Shown here in pieces: positions 18,170 through 26,958 of a stretch of 64,000 bases of DNA. This stretch comes from Erwinia rhapontici (lineage in GTDB: Bacteria > Pseudomonadota > Gammaproteobacteria > Enterobacterales > Enterobacteriaceae), in NCBI RefSeq assembly GCF_012271765.1, contig NZ_VRKO01000016.1, positions 62,001-126,000 on the forward strand. Direction: 5' to 3'. The translations under genes were made by a program, and so were the position numbers. Every line of letters begins with the position of its first letter. The first letter of the stretch is position 1. The notes beneath the pieces are model-generated. The model did not search any database and had not been told where the DNA came from. It saw only the letters and a list, made by a program, of their open reading frames with translations.

Positions 18170-18245
18170 AAGGGCCCAAACATTCATGGACTAAACCTAA
18201 AAAGTTGGAACCCTGACTTTGTAAGGTGCAATCTGGTGACGTTGA

Positions 18246-18620
18246 AGTGGCGGCGCTGGGGCAGCAGGCATTGTTGGTGGAACCGGGAAGGTAAGAAATA
18301 AACCTGAGAGTAGTACTAATCAAGTCATTACTAAAAACATAGATCCAAATATTTTAATTAGCAGGCAGAATAAAAATTAAATGCCAGAATCCCAAGGAAA
18401 ACGGCTTGTAAAAGATATGAAAAAAAATGGCTTTGATGTCAATGAACCTATTGATGCTGCTATTGTTAATGGTAAGGTGATTATTATTGATGGTCATCAT
18501 AGAGCTGAAGCAGCAGCAAAGGCTGGAATTAAGGATGTACCAGTTAGAATACACGATGTCACTACGGCACAAGGTGATCAACTTTTACGTGAAGCTGCTG
18601 AAACAAGGGTAAGATATTGA
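18246..18620 (+). pseudogene. Broken orphan CdiA-type toxin tip with ParB-like domain
   Basis: After a TGA at 18243 the frame reads SGGAGAAGIVGGTGKV, like the Gly/Ala-rich pretoxin segment of CdiA, and runs to NILISRQNKN. It is then cut by TAA at 18378-18380 and continues at once from ATG 18381 as a 79-residue frame with VNGKVIIIDGHHRAEAAA and GIKDVPVRI. The DGHHR block and surroundings are typical of ParB-like nuclease domains used as toxin tips. No ribosome site precedes 18381, and the sequence around the TAA reads naturally through it, so this is best seen as an inactive C-terminal module, missing its export part and split by a stop. Its last codon is one base from the next gene, a typical toxin/immunity spacing. 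Confidence 0.65.
18248..18270 (+). repeat. 23-bp exact copy of a cdiA segment
   Basis: These 23 bases are identical to 14920-14942 inside the cdiA pretoxin region (the codons for MAALGQQA there). Similarity stops abruptly on both sides, and the reading frame used by the orphan toxin fragment differs from that in cdiA. It looks like a recombination scar or a landing point for toxin-tip exchange. Confidence 0.7.
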
Positions 18621-18621
18621 T

Positions 18622-18999
18622 ATGTTGAGCGAAAAACAGGTTTTTGACTTTATCAGCCTTCAAGGGAAATTAATAAAAGCATTCTTTTTTACTTATTCAA
18701 ACGTAAAGGATTTTGACTTGCTATTGGACTTCCCCAAGAAAGGAGTCGTCTGGCTTGATGATGAAGGTTGGTGTTTTGTTAAACATGGTAAAGGTATTCG
18801 GTTTTTAATAAAAAATGAAAAGAAAGAGAAGGTGGTTGATATTAATAATAATATTAAAAATACTAATGTCATAGATGTGTGGCGTTTATCTCAATATTTT
18901 TCATTGTGTGATGATTATGAAATAAAAAAACTATTAGAGGGTATGGTTATATCTGGGATTTTACAAAAAACATCAGAAAAACAATATGAATTAATATGA
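18622..18999 (+). CDS. DUF6896-like protein, probable orphan immunity protein
   Basis: 125-residue cytosolic protein, Lys-, Phe- and Asn-rich, encoded in very AT-rich DNA. The pattern QVFDFISLQGKLIKAF, FPKKGVVWLDD, HGKGIRF and NVIDVWRLSQYF is one I associate with DUF6896 proteins found beside polymorphic toxins. It starts one base after the broken ParB-like toxin frame and is therefore its likely cognate immunity gene. It is intact although the toxin is broken, the usual fate of orphan immunity genes. The domain name is from memory and moderately certain; the immunity role is inferred. Confidence 0.65.
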   Translation: MLSEKQVFDFISLQGKLIKAFFFTYSNVKDFDLLLDFPKKGVVWLDDEGWCFVKHGKGIRFLIKNEKKEKVVDINNNIKNTNVIDVWRLSQYFSLCDDYEIKKLLEGMVISGILQKTSEKQYELI

Positions 19000-19186
19000 A
19001 TCTGTAGTCAGATGTTCAGTGTATCGGCCCAGATGCCTTGAGATTATGGCGCAGCGGGTGCTACCAGGACATTTTCGCAGATCGTTTCGCGTCCGTTTCG
19101 ACAGGAACTAAAGAGGCGAACCCGACACAAGGATGTCATGCATGGCGGTGTTAAAAACCCACAGCGAGTACGAATGTTTGAAGGGA

Positions 19187-19290
19187 TGGTGCCGGTTTGA
19201 GGTAAGCCGGGCGTCACGCGGCAGGACGCCGCGTGCCGAGGCCCGCAGGGATGCATCTTTTGCCGATCCGGTGTGCTCAAACCGGCACCA
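19187..19290. repeat. 104-bp cruciform-forming element
   Basis: Perfect 14-bp inverted repeats (TGGTGCCGGTTTGA at 19187-19200 and its complement at 19277-19290) enclose a second perfect hairpin, CACGCGGC (19215-19222) with GCCGCGTG (19228-19235), loop AGGAC. The element is GC-rich between AT-rich neighbours. It could be a miniature mobile palindromic element or a structured RNA. The rest of 19000-19564 holds no credible gene: only short overlapping frames without homology or good ribosome sites, a GTGCATTC/GAATGCAC hairpin at 19370-19389, and a terminator-like hairpin at 19418-19448. Confidence 0.6.
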
Positions 19291-19417
19291 GCCTTATGCA
19301 CTGAACATTCAGCTAGAAATCATGTCCGGAGATACATCTGCGGGCGCTCCAGGTCCTCACATATCAGCAGTGCATTCATCAGAATGCACACAACTTCACC
19401 TCCCAGGAACTCCCTGA

Positions 19418-19448
19418 CCGCCAGCATCGCGTGCTGTCGGCGGTTTTT
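19418..19448 (+). terminator. Terminator-like hairpin upstream of oprB
   Basis: CCGCC-AGCA pairs with TGCT-(GTC)-GGCGG, a bulged stem followed by five T residues. It lies about 115 bases before the porin gene, so it either ends transcription coming from the CDI graveyard or attenuates the porin transcript. Confidence 0.5.
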
Positions 19449-19564
19449 CGCACGTTTTTAATGGGGTTCTATTTCTGAAATATGATGTATTAGCGCCGGG
19501 CAAATGAACTGCCCCAACTCTGGCGGTGTGCCAGGTTGTTCACCCCCTTTTCAGGATCAGTGAT

Positions 19565-20914
19565 ATGGATAAATCAGCCTTAACGTGCAGAGCGTCGCGC
19601 AAAACCGTTCTCACCCGTTTCTCCTGCAGTCTTCTCTTTCTTGCCGCGCCTGTGTTCGCGAATGATGCCCCTTTTGACCCGGATTCCCCGTGGCTGCTCG
19701 GTGACTGGGCGGGCTACCGCAAACATCTGGCGGATGAAGGCGTGGATTTCCAGGTGGACTATACCACGCAGTCGGCGGCCAACCTGGCCGGCGGCTACCG
19801 CACCAGCACCACGATGCGCTATGCCGATCAGTGGACGTTCGGCAGTAAGCTCGATCTGGATAAACTGATGAACTGGCAGGGCGGTCAGTTTCAGGTGACG
19901 CTGACCAACCGCAACGGGCAAAATCTTACGCCCTATATTAACGATCCGCGGACGGGTGGCCTGTCTAACGTACAGGGTATCTCGGCACGAGGTGATTATC
20001 TGCGCCTGACGCAGTTCTGGCTCAACCAGTCGCTGTTTGATAACTGGCTGGAGGTGAAACTGGGCCGTGTCACCACCAACGAAGATTTCGATACGGCCAG
20101 CGTCGGAATGTTCCAGAACTGGGCGATGGGCGGCGGCCAGCCGGGCCACTGGCGTAACGACCGCTGGTTTAACGCCCCGGTATCGCAGTGGGGAGGGCGG
20201 TTCAAACTCAATCTGCCCGAAGACGTTTATTTCCAGGTCGGGGTCTATAACCAGAACCGTGCCAACTACACGAAAGCGAACGGATTTCGTTTTGATATGG
20301 GCCACGGCGAAGGAAACCTGATCCCGGTTGAACTGGGCTGGAAGCCGCAGCTGGGGCAGGACAAACTTCAGGGTAATTATCGGCTGGGGATGTTCTACAG
20401 TTCCACCGAGGGCGGGGATTTTCACTCGTTTAAGGATGGGGAGTATCAGCATAACCGACGTGCTTACGGCGGCTATCTATTGGCCGAACAGCAGTTGTTC
20501 GCGATGGACGGTGATAACAAGCGTGGTCTGAGCGTGAGTTTCCAGTATGTGATGAACGACCATCGTACGGCGAAGATGGACAATTATCAGTCGCTGGCAC
20601 TGGCGTGGAAAGGGCCCTTTGATGCCCGTCCCGCCGATGAGATCGGCATCGGCATGGCGCGTATCCATGTTAACAGCGACTACACAAAGATGCGTGAGGG
20701 GCAGAACGCCGCAAACGGCGTGAGCGATTATCGCAATCCTGCTTATCTGCCGCTGCAACAGGGCGCGGAATGGAACTATGAACTGTATTACAACGCGAAG
20801 GCTACCCGCTGGCTGAATATACGTCCCAACCTGCAAGTTGTGACTAAACCGGGCGGGGTGCGTCAGGTTCAGGATGCGTTAATTGGTGGCCTGGCCGCCG
20901 ATATCAGTTTCTGA
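19565..20914 (+). CDS. OprB-family carbohydrate porin
   Basis: Outer-membrane sugar-selective porin. The 449 residues from ATG 19565 (AGGA 10 bases upstream) begin with a basic segment and hydrophobic signal peptide (FSCSLLFLAAPVFA), then the family opening DPDSPWLLGDWAGYR and many alternating beta strands. Internal family blocks include FWLNQSLFDNWLEVKLGR, NWAMGGGQPGHW and HRRAYGGYLLAEQQ-like strands, with the aromatic terminal ADISF expected of a barrel. A start 13 codons upstream (19526) would put extra polar residues ahead of the signal and is less likely. It stands alone, not obviously in an operon. OprB porins take up glucose and related sugars in pseudomonads and Erwiniaceae; the substrate here is unknown. 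Confidence 0.88.
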   Translation: MDKSALTCRASRKTVLTRFSCSLLFLAAPVFANDAPFDPDSPWLLGDWAGYRKHLADEGVDFQVDYTTQSAANLAGGYRTSTTMRYADQWTFGSKLDLDKLMNWQGGQFQVTLTNRNGQNLTPYINDPRTGGLSNVQGISARGDYLRLTQFWLNQSLFDNWLEVKLGRVTTNEDFDTASVGMFQNWAMGGGQPGHWRNDRWFNAPVSQWGGRFKLNLPEDVYFQVGVYNQNRANYTKANGFRFDMGHGEGNLIPVELGWKPQLGQDKLQGNYRLGMFYSSTEGGDFHSFKDGEYQHNRRAYGGYLLAEQQLFAMDGDNKRGLSVSFQYVMNDHRTAKMDNYQSLALAWKGPFDARPADEIGIGMARIHVNSDYTKMREGQNAANGVSDYRNPAYLPLQQGAEWNYELYYNAKATRWLNIRPNLQVVTKPGGVRQVQDALIGGLAADISF

Positions 20915-20956
20915 TTAGCCGGGGGTGGCGTTTGTTTCAATGCCACCCCGGCACGA

Positions 20957-21319
20957 TTAAACCTGTGCAATCTCATCCAGATGCTGATAAATCGTCAGCC
21001 CCAGCTCATGGCCAATGCGTACGTCGTTATCGGCTCCGCGTGACTCACCCGGTAAACGCAGAATGGCATCACAGTGGCCAATAAGTCGGTGTGCGACCGG
21101 ATATAAATACGCTTCACTGATCGCATCGCCAATCTTCTGCGACCCGGCAATCCGCGCCAGCGGAAATGCCAGCCACTCGCCAATCAGCGGAATATGCCCT
21201 TTCTGGTAAATGGCTAAGGCTGCCTGTTCCATACGTTCAAGGTTGGCATGGATTAAGTCTTCACGGTCGCCTGTGCCGCTGCGTACCGGGCCTGCCACTA
21301 AAATTTGCAGTGATTTCAT
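20957..21319 (-). CDS. DUF4406 / nucleoside deoxyribosyltransferase-like protein
   Basis: 120-residue cytosolic protein with the fold signature of the DUF4406 group, related to nucleoside 2-deoxyribosyltransferases: an N-terminal beta strand with LVAGPVRSGT, then GHIPLIGEWLAFPL, and DAILRLPGESRGADNDVRIGHELGL, where the SRGAD-E block corresponds to the usual nucleotide-binding and catalytic segment. The start lies 9 bases after the Nudix gene stop, so the two form an operon reading leftward. The pairing suggests a role in nucleotide or nucleotide-sugar clean-up, which is an inference. Confidence 0.7.
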   Translation of the reverse strand: MKSLQILVAGPVRSGTGDREDLIHANLERMEQAALAIYQKGHIPLIGEWLAFPLARIAGSQKIGDAISEAYLYPVAHRLIGHCDAILRLPGESRGADNDVRIGHELGLTIYQHLDEIAQV

Positions 21320-21328
21320 AATGATTTC

Positions 21329-21913
21329 CTAAAAAATGGGGTTAAGGGCCAGGTGCTGGATCAGCATGATGGTTTTGGCATCCATAATTTCGCCGCTGCG
21401 CACGGCGTCCAGTGCGCGGGAAAAGGGCCACTCCAGTACTTCGATATCTTCCCCTTCCTCCGCGACGCCACCGCCGCTTCCCTGACGATCGTCATCAGAA
21501 TATTCGGCGATAAAGAAGAACAGTTTTTCTGTCACTGAACCGGGGCTCATATAGGATTCGAACACCTTTTCGATGTGCGTGATGCGAAAGCCAGTTTCTT
21601 CTTCGGCTTCGGCAATAATACGCGCTTCCGGCGAGGCGTTATCCAGCAGGCCTGCGGTGGCTTCAATCAGAAAACCGTGATGGCCGTTGACGAAAATGGG
21701 GAAGCGAAACTGCCGCGTCAGTACCACGGTTTTTCGGGCTTTGTGGTACAACAGCACCACGGCGCCGTTACCGCGATCGTAGGATTCCCGGCTTTGCTCC
21801 TGCCAGCTGCCGTCGCGGCGCAGCAGTTCAAAGGTGTATTTTTTCAGGGTGTACCAGTTATCCGACAGCAGCTGCTCGCGGATGTTGCGTACGCGTTCCT
21901 GCATGTTTTGCAT
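21329..21913 (-). CDS. nudK: NudK-like Nudix hydrolase (GDP-mannose pyrophosphatase family)
   Basis: 194-residue Nudix enzyme resembling E. coli NudK (191 residues), which hydrolyses GDP-mannose. Shared blocks are LLSDNWYTLKKYTFEL, SYDRGNGAVVLLY, VVLTRQFRFP, the Nudix box GLLDNASPEARIIAEAEEETGF with EAEEE, ESYMSPGSVTEKLFFFIAEYSDDDR and EDIEVLEWPFSRAL. The Nudix box has Ala-Glu where the consensus has Arg-Glu; E. coli NudK also lacks the Arg. ATG 21913 has AAGGG about 8 bases upstream; ATG 21904 is an alternative. It is the first gene of a two-gene minus-strand operon and divergent from the DeoR regulator, which may control it. Confidence 0.82.
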   Translation of the reverse strand: MQNMQERVRNIREQLLSDNWYTLKKYTFELLRRDGSWQEQSRESYDRGNGAVVLLYHKARKTVVLTRQFRFPIFVNGHHGFLIEATAGLLDNASPEARIIAEAEEETGFRITHIEKVFESYMSPGSVTEKLFFFIAEYSDDDRQGSGGGVAEEGEDIEVLEWPFSRALDAVRSGEIMDAKTIMLIQHLALNPIF

Positions 21914-21995
21914 GTTTATGCCCTTATTGTGGTGACAGAAAACACGCTAACATGCATAATCGTGCAATATCAAGATCAATCGTGAAGGGGGAACC

Positions 21996-22745
21996 GTGCT
22001 TTCCAGTCAGCGTAAACAGCAGATCCTGGCCATGCTCGATCGCGAAAAGCAGGTGCTTTCGCGTGAACTGAGCCAGTATTTTTCCGTATCAGAAGACTCT
22101 ATTCGTCGGGATTTGAGAGAGTTAGCGGCAGAAGGGTTGCTGCAACGCGTTCACGGCGGTGCGCTGCCGGTGTCTGCCGCGATTGCCCCCTTCGAAACGA
22201 GAAAAAGCGTGCAGATGGCGTCCAAACGTCGGGTGGCGGAGAAAGCGGCCGCATTGATCCAGCCCGGTCAGGTGGTGATGATCGACGGTGGCACGACCAC
22301 GGCTGAGATGATCACGTTGCTGCCGAGGGATCGGGCTTTTACCGTGGTCACGCACAGTCCGGGCGTTGCGGTCGGGCTGGTGGATTATCCGTTGATTGAG
22401 GTGATTATCATTGGCGGGCAACTCTACAAGCATTCGGTGGTGACGGTCGGTGCGGCGATGATGGAAGGGATACGCCGCATCAATGCCGATCTGTTTTTTA
22501 TGGGGGTGACCGGGGTACACAAAAGCGCCGGGCTGACCACGGGAAACTATGAAGAGGCCTGCGTAAAACGGGCGCTGGCAGAGCGGGCCGCGGAAACCGT
22601 GGTGCTGGTGTCACAGGAAAAACTGAACTCTGCCTCCGCCTTTGCCATCGGCGATCTCTCGCTGGCCAGCACGCTGGTGGTGGATGCGTGGCCCGACGAA
22701 GAGATGTGCCAGCTGCTGGAAAAACTGCACATCGCACTGGTTTGA
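21996..22745 (+). CDS. DeoR-family transcriptional regulator
   Basis: 249-residue repressor-type protein. The N-terminal winged helix-turn-helix (residues about 5-58) has the signature SVSEDSIRRDLRELAAEGLLQRVHGGA, followed by the DeoR C-terminal sensor domain with IDGGTTTAEM, HSPGVAVGL, IIIGGQLY and FFMGVTGVHKSAGLTTGNYEEA. Such domains bind phosphorylated sugars. The start is GTG at 21996 with AAGGGGG 4 bases upstream. It is divergent from nudK (83 bases apart) and converges with mdtG. Its target is unknown; the neighbouring Nudix operon and OprB sugar porin are candidates. Confidence 0.88.
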   Translation: MLSSQRKQQILAMLDREKQVLSRELSQYFSVSEDSIRRDLRELAAEGLLQRVHGGALPVSAAIAPFETRKSVQMASKRRVAEKAAALIQPGQVVMIDGGTTTAEMITLLPRDRAFTVVTHSPGVAVGLVDYPLIEVIIIGGQLYKHSVVTVGAAMMEGIRRINADLFFMGVTGVHKSAGLTTGNYEEACVKRALAERAAETVVLVSQEKLNSASAFAIGDLSLASTLVVDAWPDEEMCQLLEKLHIALV

Positions 22746-22753
22746 GGATGACG

Positions 22754-23989
22754 TTACTCTTCCCGTACCACCATCATTTCGGTACGGCCGCGCAGGGTGA
22801 TCCAGGTATACAGCACGTTAAACAGCACAATGCAGGCGGTGACGATAAACACCGCCCGAAAACCAAAGTGGGCTGAGACGGTCGCACCCATCAGCGGCCC
22901 GGTGACGTTGCCAATATCGCGGAATGACTGGTTGTAGCTGAACACGCGCCCGGCCACCTGGTTGCTGGCGTTATAAATCAGCAGAGACTGTACGGCGGGA
23001 AGCAGTGCGCCATCGGCGGCGCCGAGCAGGAAACGCAGAATCCCCAGCTGCCACGCATTCTGCACAAACGCCATCGGGATCAGCAACAGTACGGACAGCA
23101 TCAGCATGGTGATCAAAATGCGCTCAGGGCCGATGCGGTCGCCCAGTTTGCCGAGCCGGGGCGCGCTCATTAGCGCCGCGACGCCCGGCACCGAGGCGAT
23201 CATCCCGCTGATAAAGGCCAGGTTAGAGACATGTCCCGCCAGCTCACGCACATACAGTGTGAGGATCGGCGCAATGGAGCCGGTGGCGACCTGAATAATC
23301 AGCGTGGTGACAAATAACGCCAGCACCAGGCGCGGGTTTTTCAGCGAGCTCAGCACCTGGCGGGCGTGCAGCATGTCTTTTTTCTGCACCGGAATAAAAC
23401 TTTCGCGTACGCAGAACAGCGTCATCATAAAGCAGGTAAACAGCACGCCTGCCGTGATAAAGAACACCGGGCGCAGACCAAAGCTGTCGGCCAGCAGGCC
23501 GCCAATCAGCGGGCCAATCAGTGCGCCACTGACCGCACCGGTGGAGAGCCAGCCCAGCGCCCAGCCGGTTTTACCGCGCGGGACCTGGGTAGCGATCAGC
23601 GCATTGGCATTAGGAACAAATCCCCCCAGCAAACCGAGCAGGGCACGCAGCGCCAGAAATTGCCAGATAGAGGTTGCCATCCCCATCAACATCATCACTA
23701 TGGCCATCCCGAGTGCCGAACGCAGCAGCATGATTTTTCGTCCTTTGCGGTCGGCCAGTCCGCCCCAGAAGGGGGAGGCAATCGCGGAAAAAAGGAACGT
23801 AATGCTGAAGACCAGTCCTGACCAGAGATTCAGTGCCTGTGGATCGGTGATGCCCAGTTGCTCCACGTAGAGCGGCAGAAAGGGCATCACCAGGCTGAAT
23901 CCTGCTCCCGTCAGAAAACAGCCTATCCAGGTCACGAACAGATTTCTTTGCCAGTTGATGGCGGCAGCGGGGGTAGCGGGCGTGGACAT
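22754..23989 (-). CDS. mdtG: Multidrug efflux MFS transporter MdtG
   Basis: Inner-membrane major-facilitator drug/proton antiporter with 12 predicted hydrophobic segments. The 411-residue sequence follows E. coli MdtG almost throughout, including [14 protein letters not shown], the MFS motif [48 protein letters not shown] and [17 protein letters not shown]. The start at 23989 (MSTPATPA) was chosen over GTG 24004 because it matches the short cytoplasmic N-terminus of the family; an AGGTGA lies upstream, at a rather long distance. A TATACT hexamer at 24027-24032 could be the -10 box. The E. coli gene belongs to the MarA/SoxS/Rob regulon; I see no confident mar box here. Confidence 0.95.
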   Translation of the reverse strand: MSTPATPAAAINWQRNLFVTWIGCFLTGAGFSLVMPFLPLYVEQLGITDPQALNLWSGLVFSITFLFSAIASPFWGGLADRKGRKIMLLRSALGMAIVMMLMGMATSIWQFLALRALLGLLGGFVPNANALIATQVPRGKTGWALGWLSTGAVSGALIGPLIGGLLADSFGLRPVFFITAGVLFTCFMMTLFCVRESFIPVQKKDMLHARQVLSSLKNPRLVLALFVTTLIIQVATGSIAPILTLYVRELAGHVSNLAFISGMIASVPGVAALMSAPRLGKLGDRIGPERILITMLMLSVLLLIPMAFVQNAWQLGILRFLLGAADGALLPAVQSLLIYNASNQVAGRVFSYNQSFRDIGNVTGPLMGATVSAHFGFRAVFIVTACIVLFNVLYTWITLRGRTEMMVVREE

Positions 23990-24118
23990 AAAATAAAGGG
24001 TCACCTTTTGAACTATTAGCTCACCAAGTATACGCGTTTATCCTGCTGCTAACCGACGTGCGATCAAAAAAAATGAAAAACTGTTTCAAATACTGGAACA
24101 GGCCGGATCGGCGACCCG

Positions 24119-25048
24119 TTAGTTGTCGTAAAAAGAGGGTTGCCCTTCAGGACGGGTCTTAAAGCGGCGATGCAGCCACATATACTGTTCGGGGGCCATT
24201 AAGACGGCGTGCTCAATAATCTGGTTCATATGTATGGCAGTGGTGCGTTCATCGTCCAGCGGAATGGCGGAGGTCTGCTCTGGCAGGATCACCATTTCAT
24301 AGCCTTTGCCAGAAGGCAGACGTCGTGGAACAAAAGGGATCACCGCCGGGTTGCCGCTGCGGATCAGCAGGTAACTTCCCTTGGTGGTGGCGGCCTCGTC
24401 TACGGCGAACAGCGGCACGAACACACTGCTTTTGGGACCGTAGTCATGGTCAGGAGCATACCAGATGATATCGCCGTTCTTCAGGGCGCGGATCATCCCT
24501 TTCAGGTCTTTACGGTCAAGCATGCTTTTATTGGAACGCATCCGTCCCCAGGTCTGTAACCAGTCGATCAGGGGGTTATCATTGGGCCGATAAACGCCAA
24601 TTCCCGGATTATAAATGCCAAAAATGCGCGCACCCAGCTCCAGCGTCAGAAAGTGCAGGCCAATCAGCAGCACGCCTTTTCCATCCGTTTTCGCCTTCTG
24701 GATGTGCTCCAGCCCGCTAACGCTGAACCATTTTTTGATGCGCCAGTCGGGCCAGAACCAGGCCATGCCAGTTTCGATCAGACCCATGCCCAGTGACTCA
24801 AAGTTACAGATGACCAGCGCTTCGCGTTCGGCATTCGGCATCTGCGGGAAGCACAGTTCAAGGTTACGTCTGGCAATGGTCACCCGGGATTTCAGGAAGC
24901 GCATTGAGACTCTTCCCAGGCCACAACCAATGAAGTACAGCACCGGGTAGGGCAACAAAACCAGCAAATACAGCAGGATAATCCCTGACCAGGTAAACCA
25001 ATAACGGGGATGCAGCAATGTGCGATTGAAGTGGGGAAGCTGTGTCAT
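24119..25048 (-). CDS. lpxL: Lipid A lauroyl acyltransferase LpxL
   Basis: Late lipid A acyltransferase that adds laurate to Kdo2-lipid IVA at the inner membrane. It has 309 residues against 306 in E. coli. An N-terminal membrane anchor ([21 protein letters not shown]) precedes the LPLAT domain with the catalytic HX4E motif HFLTLE at His132 and Glu137, the same numbers as in E. coli, plus [17 protein letters not shown] and [10 protein letters not shown]. LpxP is a close homologue; the location between mdtG and trhO identifies this as lpxL. It is divergent from trhO. Confidence 0.95.
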   Translation of the reverse strand: MTQLPHFNRTLLHPRYWFTWSGIILLYLLVLLPYPVLYFIGCGLGRVSMRFLKSRVTIARRNLELCFPQMPNAEREALVICNFESLGMGLIETGMAWFWPDWRIKKWFSVSGLEHIQKAKTDGKGVLLIGLHFLTLELGARIFGIYNPGIGVYRPNDNPLIDWLQTWGRMRSNKSMLDRKDLKGMIRALKNGDIIWYAPDHDYGPKSSVFVPLFAVDEAATTKGSYLLIRSGNPAVIPFVPRRLPSGKGYEMVILPEQTSAIPLDDERTTAIHMNQIIEHAVLMAPEQYMWLHRRFKTRPEGQPSFYDN

Positions 25049-25254
25049 GAGTGTCCGGATCGCAAGTAAATTAGAGTAATTATGAATAGGTATAAAAGTT
25101 TAATTATGGCTAATTGTGCGATTTACAACGAGATATTTTACATTATCTGTAGATTGCTGTGATGAAAAAGGGCTGTGACTAAGGACAATCCACCATGCCT
25201 CAGGTATGATAGCGCCGCAAATTTTTCCTCTCTTTGAATGCAGGAACGTACACC

Positions 25255-26307
25255 ATGCCAGTGTTACATAACCTTGTTTCCAATGAAGAGCTGAAGGCGC
25301 GCATGTTGGCCGAAACCGAACCGCGTACCACAGTCTCTTTTTATAAGTACTTCACTATTGACGATCCGCGCGCGTTCCGCGACGCCCTGTATGTCACCCT
25401 GACAAAGCTGAAAGTGTTTGGCCGCGTTTATGTGGCGGCAGAAGGCATTAACGCGCAGGTCAGCGTCCCGGCCAGCCAGTATGAGCAGATGAAAGCCGCG
25501 CTGTACGGCTTCCACCCGGCGCTGAACGATCTGCGAATGAACATTGCGCTGGACGACGACGGTAAATCTTTCTGGGTGCTGCGCCTGAAAGTGCGCGAGC
25601 GCATTGTCGCTGATGGCATCACGGATGACAGTTTTGATGCCAGCGATGTCGGTGCTTATCTGAAAGCCGCCGAAGTGAATGCGATGCTGGACGATCCACA
25701 GGCAGTATTTGTCGATATGCGTAACCACTATGAGTACGAAGTGGGGCATTTTGACAACGCGCTGGAAATTCCGGCGGACACCTTCCGTGATCAGCTGCCG
25801 ATGGCGGTGGACATGTTGCAGCAGGACAAAGACAAAAAAATTGTCATGTACTGCACCGGCGGCATCCGCTGTGAGAAAGCCAGTGCCTGGATGCGTCACA
25901 ACGGCTATGAAAATGTGTACCACATTGAAGGCGGGATTATCGAATATGCCCGTCGTGCCCGTGAACAGGGGTTACCGGTGCGTTTTAAAGGCAAAAATTT
26001 TGTCTTTGATGAACGTATGGGGGAGCGAATTTCCGAGGATGTTATTGCGAACTGCCACCAGTGCGGTGAGCCTTGTGATACCCACGTCAACTGCCTGAAC
26101 GATGGCTGCCATCTGCTGTTTATTCAGTGTCCGAGCTGCGCTGAGAAGTTTAATCACTGCTGTAGCCCAATCTGTATGGAAGAGCTGGCGTTATCGCCGG
26201 AAGAGCAGCGTGCCCGCCGTGCGGGTCGTGAGAACGGTAATAAGATTTTCAACAAGTCCCGTGGCCTGTTGAGTACCACGATGCACATCCCTTCGCCTGA
26301 AGAGTAA
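25255..26307 (+). CDS. trhO: tRNA uridine 5-oxyacetic acid modification oxygenase TrhO (YceA)
   Basis: Rhodanese-family enzyme that hydroxylates tRNA uridine-34 in an oxygen-dependent pathway. From ATG 25255 (AGGAA upstream) there are 350 residues, the E. coli length. An N-terminal acylphosphatase-like part ([23 protein letters not shown]) is followed by a rhodanese domain with the active-site loop [14 protein letters not shown], and a Cys-rich C-terminus ([38 protein letters not shown]). An ATG-like codon seven positions upstream would add residues not found in the family. It is convergent with yceI. Confidence 0.95.
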   Translation: MPVLHNLVSNEELKARMLAETEPRTTVSFYKYFTIDDPRAFRDALYVTLTKLKVFGRVYVAAEGINAQVSVPASQYEQMKAALYGFHPALNDLRMNIALDDDGKSFWVLRLKVRERIVADGITDDSFDASDVGAYLKAAEVNAMLDDPQAVFVDMRNHYEYEVGHFDNALEIPADTFRDQLPMAVDMLQQDKDKKIVMYCTGGIRCEKASAWMRHNGYENVYHIEGGIIEYARRAREQGLPVRFKGKNFVFDERMGERISEDVIANCHQCGEPCDTHVNCLNDGCHLLFIQCPSCAEKFNHCCSPICMEELALSPEEQRARRAGRENGNKIFNKSRGLLSTTMHIPSPEE

Positions 26308-26320
26308 CCGGGTGTATCGA

Positions 26321-26350
26321 CCTCTCACCGGGCGATGTTCCGGTGAGAGG
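26321..26350. terminator. Hairpin between convergent trhO and yceI
   Basis: CCTCTCACCGG pairs perfectly with CCGGTGAGAGG across an 8-base loop. There is no T-run on either side, so it may stabilise 3' ends or act as a weak two-way terminator. Confidence 0.6.
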
Positions 26351-26361
26351 CCAGTCTGGCG

Positions 26362-26937
26362 TTACTGACGCACGCCTTCGACAGAAATAATCAGCTCAAC
26401 GTCCTGCGATGCCGGGCCTAAATCGGATTTAACATTGAAATCTTTCAGGGCAATGGTCCCGGTGGCTTCAAAGCCTGCACGGTAGCCGCCCCATGGATCT
26501 TTCCCTTCGCCGGTCAGCTTCGCAGCCAGTTTCACCGGTTTGGTCACGCCGTTCAGTGTCAGATTACCGTTCACGGCCAGGCCTTCACCCTGTTTCTCTA
26601 CGCCCGTTGAAACGAACGTTGCCTGCGGGAATTTGCTGGCATTCAGGAAGTCAGCGCTGCGCAGGTGTTTATCGCGTTCGGCGTGGTTGGTGTCCACGCT
26701 GCCGGTATTAATGGTGACATTGACTTTGTCTTTCGCCGGATCGGCCTCATCAAAGGTAAAGCTACCATCGAAATCTTTAAACGTACCGTACAGCCAGCTG
26801 TAGCCCAGATGCTTGATGCGGAACTGGACAAAGGCATGCTGTCCTTCTTTATCAATTTTATAATCTGCGGCGCTGGCGGTGCCTGCGGTCATCAGCAGTG
26901 CGGCAGTCGTTAAACCCAGAATACTTTTCTTCAGCAT
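26362..26937 (-). CDS. yceI: Periplasmic YceI-family protein
   Basis: Periplasmic lipocalin-like protein thought to bind polyisoprenoid or ubiquinone-type lipids. The 191 residues from ATG 26937 match the E. coli length. A signal peptide ([21 protein letters not shown]) precedes [40 protein letters not shown] and [20 protein letters not shown] upstream supports this start over the one four codons earlier. It lies 21 bases downstream of yceJ (cytochrome b561) in the same direction, and the pair is probably cotranscribed. Confidence 0.95.
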   Translation of the reverse strand: MLKKSILGLTTAALLMTAGTASAADYKIDKEGQHAFVQFRIKHLGYSWLYGTFKDFDGSFTFDEADPAKDKVNVTINTGSVDTNHAERDKHLRSADFLNASKFPQATFVSTGVEKQGEGLAVNGNLTLNGVTKPVKLAAKLTGEGKDPWGGYRAGFEATGTIALKDFNVKSDLGPASQDVELIISVEGVRQ

Positions 26938-26958
26938 GGTGTTCTCCATTCCTGTTAG

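Noticed and set aside
19044-19417. Overlapping short frames on both strands before oprB
   Set aside because: Unlike protein sequences, no ribosome sites, and they run through the nested palindromes of the 19187-19290 element.
24033-24080. GCAC-containing sequence upstream of mdtG as a MarA/SoxS box
   Set aside because: Several consensus positions do not match; regulation by MarA is known in E. coli but not demonstrated by this sequence.
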